Shown: one piece after another, positions 46,576 through 58,303 of the stretch
How positions within the stretch are numbered: position 1 is the stretch's first letter
Layout: each line of letters opens with the position of its first letter
Assembly (NCBI GenBank): GCA_036417435.1
Contig: CM070903.1
Coordinates: 62,038,001 to 62,102,000, forward strand
Direction: 5' to 3'
Source of the DNA: Inia geoffrensis
Taxonomy: Eukaryota > Chordata > Mammalia > Artiodactyla > Iniidae
Length of the DNA stretch: 64,000 nucleotides
Notes under the pieces: generated by a model
The model's input: the letters and a program-made list of their open reading frames with translations, nothing else
The model's database searches: none
What the model was told of the DNA's origin: nothing
Made by a program: the position numbers and the translations under genes

Positions 46576-46632
46576 ATGGTATGTCACTCAGCTATAAAAA
46601 AGAATGAAATAATGCCATTCGCAGCAACATGA
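46258..46632 (+). pseudogene. L1 ORF2 C-terminal remnant
   Basis: One frame stays open and encodes the end of the L1 ORF2 protein, the reverse transcriptase/endonuclease of the retrotransposon. Recognisable parts include [29 protein letters not shown] and SAIKKNEIMPFAAT. The endonuclease, reverse transcriptase and most of the C-terminal domain are missing, so it is not functional. A TA/CA microsatellite has expanded inside the reading frame without breaking it, adding a run of I/Y and T/H residues after TDEWI. It is not a host gene. Confidence 0.85.
46487..46526. repeat. 40-bp perfect AT-rich palindrome
   Basis: The sequence is atggtg, 14 TA units, caccat, which equals its own reverse complement over all 40 bases. 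It can extrude a cruciform. It sits inside the L1 ORF2 remnant and is followed by a CA repeat at 46543-46567. Confidence 0.95.
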
Positions 46633-47165
46633 ATGGATCTAGAGATTATCACATTAACTGAAGTAAGTCAGACAAAGACAAATATCATATGATATCACTT
46701 ATATGTGTAATCTAAACAAATGATACAGATGAACTTATTTATGAAACAGAAATAGACTCACAGACATAGAAAACAAACTTATGGTTACCAAAGGGAAAAG
46801 GGGTGGGGAGGGATAAATTAGGAGTTCTGGATTAACAGATATAAATTACTCTACATAAAATAATTAAGCAAGGATTTACTATATAGCACAGGGAACTATA
46901 CTCAATATCTTGTAATAACCTACACTGGAAAATAATCTTAAAAATATACATTTCTATATAACTAAATTACTTTGCTGTACACTTGAAACTAATACTATAT
47001 TGTAAATAAACTATACTTCAAATTTTAAAAAGAATAAAGTACATTTTCAAATGAGGATCAGAAGTTTACTTATAATTTGCCTTCATTAAAAGAATATAAA
47101 AATATAAATTAGTAATAAGTAAATTTAACCCAGAATAAAGGATTGGATGAAAAAAATGCAAAACA

Positions 47166-47385
47166 AGAATACTGGCAGTGGTGTACTGGTAAACAGTCAA
47201 CAAATGATTCTTCCAAGAAAAAAAAAGCCCAGATTTGTAGTGTTTACTTATTTCTATTGTATAAATACTCCCACCATGGCCAACTTCAAACTACAAACAT
47301 AATGTGACTGAATGAAGAGTTGGAAAGAGATACACACAATCAGCTTTTGCCAGTCAACAGCACATTGGAAATTGGTAACCACCTA
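47166..47385. other. Unidentified insert within old L1
   Basis: A block starting near 'cagtggtgtactggtaaac' differs in composition from the A-rich L1 around it. Its beginning resembles ends of some hAT-type DNA transposons, but I see no clear terminal inverted repeat or 8-bp duplication. Both edges are approximate. Confidence 0.35.
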
Positions 47386-49289
47386 AGGAATCTTAAATAA
47401 ATTCTTACTATAAAAAGTTAAATAATACCAGTTATTAAATGGGATATAAAAACAAGTTGGATCTAAAATATTAAACAGTATTAATATGTAAGATAAGGGC
47501 AGGGGTGATTGAAGATGAAATATTTTAACATTTTTATATTGTTTGAAAGGAGGACAGAGATAATAACATCATCAAATCAAGTAGGATTATACAGTATTTA
47601 AAGGTAATCACTATCTGCTAGAAAATCTTAAATATGCATAATTTTCAAACTAATAGAGGGGCGAAAGGAACTTAAGAAAACTCAATACAATAGTGAAAAG
47701 CAAGAACAAAAATTTTTTTAAATGCATTGTAAATAGAGGGCACAAATTAGGATTTTAGTAATTAAACATATAAGTAATCACAATAAATATACACCAGTTA
47801 AATTTCTGGTTAAAAGTGAGGAACAATTTGAATTTTAAAAGTCAGTGGCATGTTATTTATAAGACACTCAGTTAAAATATAATGTTTGAAAGTAAAGAAA
47901 TGGTAAAAATTGAGGTAGCTATATTAATGTCTAATAAACTAGGTTTTAAGTAAAAGAATTATTTAAAAATAAATGTTTATTAAATAAAGAAAGTGAAACA
48001 AATCATTAACAAGATATAATAAACTGCCCCTCTAAGCATCTAACAACAGAGATATAAAATATATAAAATACAAATAGCAAAATTCTCAATCATAAAGAAA
48101 GATTTGATCATATTTATAACATTAATTGCAAGAGTAAGCAGTCAAGAAAAGTAATGATAATTTAACAAGGCAGATCTAATTAACAAATATAAAGCCTGCA
48201 CCTAAGAATTATAAGATACAAATATCTTCCAAGTACAAATGAAAAATTTACAAAAATTGACCTTACATCAAGCCACAAATTATCTTAACATATACTAAAT
48301 AATTAAAATCATTGAATCATCTCCTCTAATCACAAGTAAATTTAGACTTTAATTAAAAAAAACATAAACATGACCCCCCCCCAAATCTCTAATAGTTGGA
48401 ATATTTAAATTAAAATTTTATGTAATTCATAGGCAAAAAGCTAATAAATATTTTGGAAGTTAGAGAATATATAGAACTCAATGACAATGAACACAATACA
48501 TACCAAAACTCAAGGGATGCAGGTAAAGCAGTTCTTAGGGGAAACTGTATAGCTCTAAATTTATATGTTAAAAAGACTAAAAATTACCAAGTTAGAAAAG
48601 GTACATTAAAGTAAAAACAAAACTTTAAAAACAGGAAAATAACAAAATAATACCAGAAATAAGTGAAATGAAAAACAGACATAAAGAGAGTCAACAAAGT
48701 AAAATATTTTGCTTCTTTGAAAAGACTAATAAAAAGACAAATCACCAGGAAGTTTTTATCATAAAAAGAAGGTATACCAATAAATAGCATTAAAAAAGAA
48801 AAAACAAATCTGTTTGAAGAATTAAAATAATTACTGAATATTATGAACAACTTTATGCTATTTATTTGAACTAATTATTCAGGCTATTTTAAAGCATAGA
48901 TTAAAGGACATTTTTGTTGAAAATATAACTAGCTTGAGGGGAACTAGAAAACCTGAATAGACTTTTATAAATAAAACATTACCTAAGCAGTTAAAAATCT
49001 ATATAAACAAATACACACACACAGGCGTGCACACAGGCCTAAATACATTTAAAAGCAACACTTAATAAACCTTCAAAAACCAGATGGTCTGTTATAAAAA
49101 CTATACTGTAGAAAACAGAAAAGCACCTTGACTTATTGTATAAGACTATTAAACATTCATTCCAAAACTAGAAAAAGGCATTATGAAAAAGGGATATTAT
49201 TTTCTACAATAAGTATTAAGAAGTAAAACCAAGCAAAGAACCCTGAGAAGAAAAAAAAAAGAGGTACAAGAGGTATCATTTATCTAACT

Positions 49290-49495
49290 TCCACTAAGTA
49301 CTTTGCCAAGACTTCTGTATATATGATTTAATCTGTACATCATCCATATAAGGTAGTTTTATTTTCATCTTTATCATCATTTTATAAAGGAAGAAAGTGA
49401 TGTTCTAAGAAAACAAACTGGCTCAAGGTCACAGAGTTAATAAGTAGCAGAGCTTGATGTTAGGAGACTAAAGCCCATTACTTAAACAATACATT
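49290..49495 (-). repeat. MIR SINE, minus strand
   Basis: It reads 'aaggtagttttattttcatc', 'tggctcaaggtcacagagtt' and 'aataagtagcagagcttgat', the reverse complement of MIR. Confidence 0.75.
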
Positions 49496-49639
49496 CTACA
49501 GTTTCCTCATCTTTTTAAAAATATATTCAAATACAACATTATAACATCTATATAACACTAAACATAATTTTGAATGCAGTATTATTTATGGCTTTCCACA
49601 ATTTTATTATGCTATTTCTAGGCATTGTTTTCATCAAAT

Positions 49640-50800
49640 TTATCATGTCTGGGGTTTGCTAAACTTCTTGAATATATGTATGTCTTTCACAAAATTTAGG
49701 AAGCCTTTACCTTTCTTCTTAAAATACTTAAACATTTTTTTCTACCCATTCTTATTTCTCAATTGCATATATAGTAGATGTTTTAAAATTGTCCTTCAGG
49801 CTTCTGAGGTTCTGCTCATTATTTCCACCTTTGTTTTCTCACTCTTTTTCAGATTGGATGAATTCTACTGATCTAACTCAAGTTCACTGACTTTTCCTTT
49901 GGCCACATCCATTATGCTATTAAGCCTATTCAGTAATTTATTTCAGATAATGTATTTTTCTGTTTTAAAATTCTCATTTGGTTTTTGTGTATAGATATAT
50001 ATTTTAAAATTTCTCTGTTGATATTTCCTATCTTTTTATTCATATTAACAATATTTTCTTTTACTTCATTCAGCAGTTGTAATAGCTTCTTTAATTTTCT
50101 TGTCTGATAATTTTAATATCTGGGTCATTTCTGAATTTTCATCTATTGATTTTCTTTCCCTTTGAGAAAGCGTTACAGTTTAGCATGCTTTTTTTGTATT
50201 TGAACTAATTTGGGGTTGTATCTTGGACACTGTCAATGTTAATTGTGAATACTCTGGACTCTGTTATACAGAGACAGAGAGTGCTGGTGTTTTTTGTTTT
50301 AGCAGGTCATTAGCTAGTCTCAAGTTGCAAACTCTGTCCTATTCAGATCTCAGTTTGGATTGCTTTCAGTCTACCCTATGCATGTGTGGTTCAGGGGTCA
50401 GCCAAAGAGTTAGGCAGAGTTTGTACATGGAATTTGAGTTTTCCCATCTCTGTCTCTTTCCTTTCTTGAGTTACCCCTCACTCTCTGGCATCCCTGTCCC
50501 TTTCCATGTTCCTCCAGTCTGAAAGCAACAGGCTTTCTTTTGAAGTTTAGTTTCCTTATGTTGCCACTACAACTGCAAATACTCTCAGGAAAAGCCACAA
50601 AAATGTGAAACTCACCCCGCCCTATGCTAGTTGCTTAATACAAGTTTCAACTCCCGTCTAAAATCTTCCTACTATTGTTCATTCTCCGAAATGCTCATAT
50701 CATATTGTATTTTGACTTGTTTGTTTTGCCTTGGTTTTTTCTTTGGTCAGAGTTTATGGTTATTTGTAGGTGGGTTGTTTGATTAGAGATTTATTTCTCC
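49640..50800 (-). mobile_element. Old L1 (L1M/HAL1-type) on minus strand
   Basis: The T-rich plus strand reads 'ctttttcagattggatgaat', 'tctactgatctaactcaagt' and 'tcactgacttttcctttgg'. Its reverse complement is the ORF1-adjacent L1M segment also seen on the plus strand near 45190-45250. The part beyond about 50250 is probably the same element's 5' region and is less certain. Confidence 0.6.
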
Positions 50801-51589
50801 ATACCAGAAACATCTCATGAATTATGATTAATTCTGGGGACAGAAGGATCTAAATAGGTACCAAGAAGTACAGATAAAAATTGAAGTCAATGTGCTAGAA
50901 ACATGTCACTTGCTTCTGGAAGAGGCCTAAACAACAGCACACGAAGAAAGGGAGAAATGAAATGGATAAAAAATAAATTTAAAGAAATATGTACCAGCAA
51001 ATGGCTAAGAATGCATGTGAAATTTATATATACATCAAATTCTCAAAAGTTTTGGAAGTGGAAAAAAGTTGTCAGTGAAATATCTCAAGACCAACACCCT
51101 TCATCAGATCCCAAAATCAAAATAGGGATAAAAAAGAAACTTAAAAGAATCTCTCTCCAACGTTCTTTGCCAAGATTTACAGTAACCCACAACATATCTC
51201 AAAGCTTGAAAAACTATCTCAAGAACTGGTCATGATTAAGTTCCCAAATAAATTATATTTTCTAAATTAAAAATAAGCACATACTCAAATGCAAAATATT
51301 TTTTAAATTGAAGCTAAAGCAAATTTGCTTTATAGTTGAAAATAGAGCCCATATATCTCTGTCATTACAAGATCTGTTTTCAGATCTTGATGCATTATAG
51401 CATATGGTGATATCAGATAGTAAGGAAAGAAAATCTTATTTAAAACTCAGCAAGAATATAATCTCTACAAGATATCCATCATTTGAAGTAATTTCATCAT
51501 ACTTTTTTCTCCTTTGGTATGCCTCTGGATTTAATTCTACTACGTTACAGCAAGAAAAACTGCCCCCACCTCCATCAACCATCAGAAGA
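50801..51589. other. Unrecognised sequence
   Basis: The plus-strand open stretch 50903-51235 (110 codons, lysine-rich) has no recognisable domain and its richness in K/S/I follows the A-rich composition. No splice or promoter context was seen. Confidence 0.45.
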
Positions 51590-51710
51590 TATGGTTCCAC
51601 TATTAAGCAGCAGTGGGACTTTGGACAAGACCCTATCAAGGCTTCAGTTTACTCATGTGAAATGTGAGGCTAGAAGAGATGTTTTCTACTTTCCAATTGT
51701 AGCAGTATAC
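51590..51710 (+). repeat. MIR SINE fragment, plus strand
   Basis: It reads 'gtgggactttggacaagacc' and 'ggcttcagtttactcatgtg', the MIR core followed by the start of its 3' half. Confidence 0.6.
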
Positions 51711-51724
51711 CACTATATAAATAG

Positions 51725-51825
51725 GTCTCCCTTTTATTTGTTGTTGTTCCCCAACCAGTGATCGAACCGGCATCCCCTGTGGTGGAAGTGCGAAGTCTCA
51801 ACCACTGGACCACCAGGGATGTCCC
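51725..51825 (-). mobile_element. Short CHR-like SINE fragment
   Basis: In reverse: 'caaccagtgatcgaaccgg', 'tctcaaccactggaccacca' and 'gggatgtccc', the tRNA-like head of an older CHR-related SINE with almost no 3' body. The flank taaatag (51718-51724, 51826-51832) is a likely short target duplication. Confidence 0.8.
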
Positions 51826-51832
51826 TAAATAG

Positions 51833-53739
51833 CCTTATTTCTGAACTCCTTAATATTTGAAGATTTGTATGATTTCTACAAAACAGATCTGGTTAATTCC
51901 TCAGATTTCAGGCCCGTGGAGAATATTTCAAGAGAGATATATTGTCCTTTTCAGAAAAGTGAGAAAAAAAATGCAGGATCTCACATACAATCTCAAGTAA
52001 ATCATCAACTGACACCTGAAGTTTTCATACCTATGGAGGTAAGAAGCTTGTTTACACCAGTACTTCAGCTGAGTGGGAAAATTTTGTGAATGGTGTGTTT
52101 AAAATAATTTTAAGTTTGAAGATTAAACAATTGGACACTGGCTACAAGTTTCAAGAAAAAGATTTTGCAGATTGTTTAAGATTCTGAGAGCTTTATATCT
52201 ATCTTCTGATAAAAACTCTGCTTAGAACCAAAAAACAGGATAAGTAGTACAATGCTGTTTATAACTGCTTGGATTACATTCACTCAAATAACTTTAATAA
52301 ACACTTATTAAGCACCTGGTTGGTGCAAGACACATATTCACTGAGAGACACATACATGTAAGAAAGAGGTTTGTATCTGCCTTTAGAGAGTTGGTAACTA
52401 CCAGAAGAGATACATAACGAGAAGATATGCATATGTAAATAATAACAGTGCATAGCAGGAAGAGGAAAATACTATTAAGGAGGAACAGAAAGAGCCCTGT
52501 GCCTCAGGCTTGATTCCCTGTAGGGAACTAAGGTAGCAGGGTTCACACTGCAGAAAGGGGCCAACCACACAGCATGCAGGATATTCAGAGCTAGCCAGGG
52601 AAGCAGAGATGGAGGGATGGCTAGAGGGACCTGGAGAAGCAGGGGCAGAGCGGTGGACCTAGAGGACCAGTAGTCGGTTGAAGATCTAACAGGTGCCTGC
52701 CTGGATGATAGGATCTAATTCCTGGGCCAAAGGTCAGGACCCAAGGATGATTCCATGCAAGTGAGTGTTGAGAAAGGACAGCAATGGAGTGAGTATTCTG
52801 TTATGGGAAGAATGGTGTTATAAGTTGAGGAAATATCAAGAACAAAAACCACAGCAGAAGGAATTCTTATTTTTTTCTAGTTTCCTGCCTCATGAACATG
52901 CCAATATAAGCAGAAATTATCTGAACAAGTAACAATTTCTATCAGTTTACAAATTCTGGCAGGCTAAATTAAACCTGAAGATGAGGACAAAATTACCTTC
53001 AAGTTCCCATTTACAACTTTCTATCCCCTAAAAGGCTATACATATATAGCTTATACGTGCAACTGAATTGCATTCTATTTAATTGTGAAATGGTTGGAAT
53101 CAAATATCACTGGTCTTCATTTCATTTTAAAGGGGAGTAAGAATGAATTAACCTATAATCACACTAATGACAAGAATAAGAATTTTAACTCCTTCTTTTG
53201 AAATGAAGAGACAAATAATTTAGCCAAGAGCTTCCAAATTTAATTTACAAATCACAAAAATCTACAAACATAAATTATGTAGTGAAAATTTCACTTATTC
53301 TTACTTGAATATAACCATAATCTTTTGAATATCAGTTTTAACAAAATGAATAAGAGTGCAACAGAGTTCAGATGAAGCTTATTTCTTGCCAAAATCCATA
53401 TGAATGCCAAATACCTTCCAAGCAGATTGTCTGGCCACTTAGTACAAATGAATCTTTTTGCCTTCCATTTAAACGAAAAAAAAAAAAAAAAACTCATATT
53501 GGGCACTTATCACTAAGTTACAGTCTCCCTTGTCACTGCTTAGCAGTGAACAAGAACTAAGTGAACTAAGTGAGAAAGAGTGAACCCTTTAGGCCACAAG
53601 AGTACTTACAGTAGACCACACGTAATAGAAACAAGCTACAACAGTAGGAAGAGAAGGTATGTTATGCTCTACCTATGAATCTTGGCTTACAGGATGGAGA
53701 AAGGAAGATTAGGAGAAAGGGAAATAATATTCAATTGTA
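51833..53739. other. Mostly unrecognised sequence
   Basis: About 52280-52400 is a decayed minus-strand L2 tail ('acacttattaagcacctgg'). A GC-richer block at 52490-52790 is not assignable and has no open frame of note; it may be an LTR fragment. No gene recognised. Confidence 0.45.
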
Positions 53740-53880
53740 TCTTCTTTGGGCTGGGCACTTAGCAAATATTTTACAACTTAATCTCATCACAATCAAATGA
53801 GGTACTAAGACCATGTAATACAAGAAGGAGTGGGTTTCAAAACAGCTAAGTTACTCTCGCAATGTCATGCATCACTTAAC
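53740..53880 (-). repeat. MIR SINE fragment, minus strand
   Basis: It reads 'aatctcatcacaatcaaatg', 'aggtactaagaccatg' and 'cagctaagttactctcgc', a decayed reverse MIR. Confidence 0.5.
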
Positions 53881-54689
53881 TGGTGACACTATGACTTGAG
53901 TCTAATTTGACTCTGAAGCTTCTTTTACTTCCCTTACATTTATTTTTGTTTATGTCCCAGTTAAAAAAAAAAATAGCATACCTCCTTAGGGTTGCACCTC
54001 TGATAGGCAGGAGACTCCCCTCAAGCTGTTTTGGGGTGACACTGATTGTGTTAATGACCACCTCTTCTCCAGATCTAGTGTCATGGATCATCACAACACA
54101 ACAAGCTAAAGGAGTATTTATCTAACATAATCTAAAGAATTGATTCCTAAAGCGGTGAGTCTCACTACCACAGTAGTGGCAGCTGCCTGTCCGAAGAGTG
54201 ATAAAATTGTGTCTTTGCCCCGCTGGTTTCTGCTCCTTAGGGTCACCAAGGGATACTCTACCATTACTGGACCTACAACCATAGTCTCCTTTCTTTCCAG
54301 GGTTTTCTCCCTGCCAAACTTAACATGGCTAGTTTTTTGATATCATAGATATTGTCAGACCCTAGGCCTCCCGAGTCTTCTGCTTTTTGAACCCTTTAAC
54401 ATTGTTTTTCTCACCCAGCCCAAACCCCATGACCCATCACTTTATTCTTTTACTAATACTCTCTATTCACTTCCTGGTTTTCCTCTGTCTCATTTACCTC
54501 AACTTCGTTTGGTTAAGATTCTGAGACAAGAATTTTGTGTAAGTAGTTTATTTGGAAGATGACCCCCGGAAACACTAATGAAGGAGAAAAGTGAGGCAGA
54601 GAAGGGAAATGAGATAGTCTGCAAAGATAACCATCAATGGTTCTAGATCCCTGTTCCTGCATATTGCCCCGCCCATCAGGAGAAAAAGT
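53881..54689. other. Unrecognised sequence
   Basis: No gene or assignable repeat; reading frames at 53876-54340 carry no domain. Confidence 0.4.
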
Positions 54690-55152
54690 TTGTTTCCCCC
54701 CATCTTGAATCTTGGCTGGCCTTGTACCTTGTTTTGACCATTTAATTATAGCAGAAGTCACACTGTGCCAGTTCTAACCCAAGACTAGAAGAGTTCTGGC
54801 AGCCTACTTTTTTTGCTTTCTTGGGATGCAGACACCATGTAAAGAAGTTCTGACTAGATTAGTGAATAATAAGAAAGCATGTGGATAAAAAGAGGCTCAG
54901 ACCCCAGCTATTCCACCCTTTGCACTGAGGCCTCAACTTGTGAGTAAAGCCACTGTGGACATTCCTGACCCAGACAGGCTCCCAGTCAAGTGCAGCTACA
55001 TAAGTGACCTCTGGTATTCCTAGGCAGAGCAAAAGAACTCTCAGCTAAGCCCAGCCACCCCACAGAATTGTAAGAAATAATAAATCCTACTGTTTTAAGC
55101 AACTAACAAACTACCTAAAGGGGTAGTTTGTTACACAGCCGTAAATGAAACA
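54690..55152 (+). mobile_element. MaLR/ERVL-type LTR
   Basis: It reads 'gaagtcacactgtgccagtt', 'gcagacaccatgtaaagaag', 'gagtaaagccactgtggac', 'aagcccagccaccccacaga', 'attgtaagaaataataaatc' and ends 'gtttgttacacagccgtaaa' then tgaaaca. This is the 3' layout of mammalian MaLR-type LTRs with an AATAAA signal. The left edge is uncertain and no interior is present. A 12-bp hairpin at 55104-55133 replaces the usual 'ccactaagtttt' region. Confidence 0.65.
55104..55133. repeat. 12-bp perfect hairpin inside LTR
   Basis: taacaaactacc (55104-55115) and its exact reverse complement ggtagtttgtta (55122-55133) flank a 6-base spacer. The right arm is the part expected in the LTR family; the left arm is the novel part. 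Confidence 0.95.
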
Positions 55153-56039
55153 GGTAGGAAGTCAATAAGGGGTGCATTTATTAAGCAGCTTACTGGTATG
55201 GTGAATTGGAGCTTAATCTTATTGGCCTATTCTGGGAAACGGTATAAAACATGCCTCACAGTTATTCCACATAAAAGGTGGGGATGCTGGGATATTTATC
55301 CACTAACTTGCCACCAGTTATTTACTTAAGGCTTCTTCTAGTGACATTAAATTTTTGGCACTTCAAGCCTGGCCAGAACTTGAGCCAAACCTGCTGAATA
55401 TCCAGGGAAAAAAAAGCCCCTAGAGAGTCACAGTATCAGCCATAAGAAGTCTTCAGTGACAAGAGATGAGTAGTGGAGAAAACAGAAAGAGCACCAACAT
55501 CAGAAAAGACCCAATCCTGGAGCAGTCCAGCTATCTTCCTTCTCTATCCTTATATTTCAGAAACTAAAGAGGGTCTCACAAACTTGCTGACCATAACCAC
55601 TACTCATCCTCAGCCTTTACACTTAGCTGGACCCTAAATATTGCTTAATAATCCTTCCAGGTTTCCTTAATCAACTTTCTCTCTACTTCTGTATATGACA
55701 TCTATTGCAAATCTTCCCTCGGTCCTGAAATCTTCTATTCCACCCCTCCTCTTTCAGTATCTGCAAAGAAATCTGCTATCTATACCAATAAGAAAATAAA
55801 ATAAAGGCCATTATATCAACTTTTTGGTATCTCACTTACAAACAACTGTATTCATACACTTCTATTTATTCTTCCCTACTAGTACCATAGGAAAGGATCA
55901 ACCTTGCTCCAGCATTAATTCATCCACCTCCACCACTGGAGCCCCTCCCTGCCTTAGGGATTTTGTCCCTTTTATGTAATTGCCCTTGTCTGTCTCTCTT
56001 AAACATACAAATGCTGGAGAAATGGAAGGATATAATCTA
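55153..56039. other. Unrecognised sequence
   Basis: No gene. Parts may belong to old LTR or L2 sequence, but I cannot assign them. Confidence 0.4.
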
Positions 56040-56400
56040 TTAAAATCCTACACATCATTCCTACTGCCTGAAATGTATTCTTTTTTCCCTCACGCCCCCC
56101 TCAGACTCTTGCCTGGCAAACACCTCTTCATCCTTTAGGTCTCAGCTTACTATTACTGCCTCAGGAAAGCTTTCCCTAACCTTGCCACTTCCCAAATCTA
56201 AGTTTGCCCCATCACAGTGGTTTGCTCTGTACTGAAATTGCACATTCCCTTTCCTGATATTTCTCCTTCCTCTCCCACTGAATGTAAGGTCCTCCAAGTC
56301 AGGTACTTGTCTTATAAGTTTTTGAACCACAGTCTCTATGCTTAGAACACAGTTGGTGTTTAATAAACATTTACTGAATAAATAAGTAAACAGGGTCCTC
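56040..56400 (+). repeat. L2 LINE 3' end, plus strand
   Basis: A long L2 match: 'cctactgcctgaaatgtatt', 'tcatcctttaggtctcagct', 'tcaggaaagctttccctaac', 'gtaaggtcctccaagtcagg', 'cttagaacacagttggtg' and 'ttactgaataaataag'. Confidence 0.9.
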
Positions 56401-57769
56401 TCATTCTCTCTTCACCATCCCAGAGTAACTATAGTGAAGGCGGCATGCAGGACATAACATATTGTGGCCCCTCCTTTTACCACTATCTTTGCTTCCTTTT
56501 AGTCTGCTATAAAGTATGATACTGTGGCCCTTTTTAATCCTGAATACACCTCAAATCCTGAATACATGTGATATTATGAAGTCTTTGTGCTTTTCATTAA
56601 AAGCAACCTTCTAATTAATATTTTTTTAATTTAGATTAAAGCAAAAATGCAGAAAAGAAGGGTGAAATCAGATTAGCACACCATCTGAAAAGCTTTGTGA
56701 TTTACAAAAATTGGTAAGATATAGGAAGAAGCATGTTTCCCAGTCTGTTTTCTTGGTCTGTGGATACCTGGGACATAATTTAGTTTTTCATCTCCTGTTC
56801 CCAGATCAGCTCACTCTGTTCAGCTCCATCTTCACTCTGGCATATAATTATTTCTTCAGCTCCTGTGCTATTTGGTTTTAAGCACCTCTTACCCCCAAGG
56901 CCTCATGGCTCTAAGGGCTTGTTGAATTTAAACAAGCACATTTAAATCTTTGTCTTTAAATGAGTAAAATAAAAGTCTTAACACCTCACACAGAGTACTC
57001 TTCTATCCACCTACACTCTAAATGTGCATGTTATAATTGTCTACCAGGTCATAATGAGTATCTATCTATCCTCAAAATCAGAGAAAGGAGGACTCATTCT
57101 AGAGGTAAATTTACAATAAATGGTTTTATTCTTGATTAGCTCTGTGTGTTTGAAGACACAGAGATTGACACATGCATAATTTAACTACCTAATAAATATC
57201 AGATGATTAGGGACATCTTAGAAATAAAGGTGTGAAAAAGATAGTGAATGAAAAACAAAAGAAAAAAAAGCAAAATTACTAACAACAACAAAAAAATAAG
57301 ACAAGAAATTAAAGGAATTTTAAGCCTTACCTCTCATACAAAAAATTCTGCACACTTACACACACCTGCTACTCATGCATGTACATGCATATGTACACAC
57401 ACACACACACATATTTTATAGAAATGTTAAACTATATGCCTTTCTTGGAGACTTACAGTAAGCCCGGAATCTACTACCGTTGCTGCTAACAAATCATAAA
57501 TAATATCTATGGTCTTAGTTTAGGCTTGAGTAAATGAGTGATTATGATATTTGTTCTATAGTCTTAATTTATCCCAACTACTGAAAAATGAGTATTGAAT
57601 GAGACTTACATTCAAATACACTATCAAAAATGCAGCAAAAAGAAGTATTATAATTATGACTATGAATTATAAGAAAAGTTTCTTAGTGAAAAATGAATAG
57701 ATTTTAATAGATCTTAGATGGAAAAAAAGAATATTTAATCTAATGAAGGAAATAGAAATTTTAAAAGTG
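56401..57769. other. Unrecognised sequence with a CA repeat
   Basis: A short CA microsatellite lies at about 57397-57412. No gene or other assignable repeat. Confidence 0.45.
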
Positions 57770-57929
57770 GAATACCATTCTTTCATCTATCAAATCAATG
57801 AAAATTCTAAAAAGAAAAGAAAAATATAGTGTCGAAAAGCTGCACTGCAGTGGGGGTATAAGTTGGTACAAAGTTTTCTGAAAGAAAACTGGACACTATG
57901 TATGAAGAGACTGAATAATGATTATATGC
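57770..57929 (+). mobile_element. Old L1 3' region, left part
   Basis: It reads 'catctatcaaatcaatgaaa', 'gggggtataagttggtacaa' and 'gaaagaaaactggacactat', the stretch before the L1 ORF2 C-terminal end. It is interrupted by the insert at 57930-58303. Confidence 0.7.
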
Positions 57930-58303
57930 TGTGTCAGTTTCGGTCCTCTGGTGCCAAGACCAATTGGGTTTAAGAGATATCTATTGGGAGAATAACTTGT
58001 GAATGATAAAGGAGGAGGGGCTTAGGCAGGGAAAGTGCTCAGAACATGATTCAAGTCTGACATACATGAAAGGAAAGAGGGAAGGAAGGGTTTCACATGC
58101 AGAGGAGTTCTAAGAAAGTCTCAGCCAGGTTGGGAGGAGTCCTAGGCTAGGAGTAGCCCAGGAGAAGCACACATTCCATGTGAATGTCTGAATGCTGTTG
58201 TGGAGCCAAAGGTGTGGCAGCTGCAGGCTGTCAATCATCTATGCTCTCCACAGCCACCTCTTTTAAAAGGAGATCTAAAAAGGACACCTCCATGGCCACC
58301 ACA
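57930..58303. mobile_element. LTR-like insert splitting an old L1
   Basis: This block starts TGTGTCAG and ends CACCACA, is GC-richer than the L1 around it, and separates two L1 parts that are contiguous in the element. The flanking 5-mers tatgc (57925-57929) and taagg (58304-58308) match at only three of five positions. The LTR reading is therefore tentative and the family unknown. Confidence 0.45.

Larger units (their letters stand above)
46124..47030 (+). mobile_element. Younger L1 3' end inserted in older L1
   Basis: It reads 'caatgaggtatcacctcaca', 'atgatccagcaatcccactc', 'aagtgtccattgacagatga' and a 3' UTR including 'aagcaaggatttactatata' and 'ttgctgtacacttgaaact', ending 'ctatacttcaaattttaaaa'. 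It is much closer to known L1 sequence than the host element. The short flank agaata (46118-46123, 47031-47036) may be its target duplication. 5'-truncated. Confidence 0.85.
45000..49220 (+). mobile_element. Long old L1 (L1M/HAL1-type) with insertions
   Basis: Ordered L1 segments are readable on the plus strand. 45180-45500 is an ORF1-adjacent region ('aatcactgaaatgaac', 'tttacccagaagaaaaagag', 'atctggacatgttataatg'). 45938-46117 continues with 'acaccaaagacaaagag' and 'gaaaacaatggaatagtatc'. 47031-47165 continues the same stretch. 47400-49220 is a stop-riddled ORF2 from the endonuclease region into the early reverse transcriptase. It is interrupted at 45504-45934, at 46124-47030 and around 47166-47385. 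It is inactive; the left edge is uncertain. Confidence 0.7.

Noticed and set aside
50903..51235. 110-codon lysine-rich plus-strand frame
   Set aside because: The amino-acid bias follows the A-rich base composition and there is no domain or gene context.
52490..52790. GC-richer block that might be an exon or CpG island
   Set aside because: CpG dinucleotides are few, frames are short, and no exon-like splice pattern was seen. It is more likely an unassigned old repeat.
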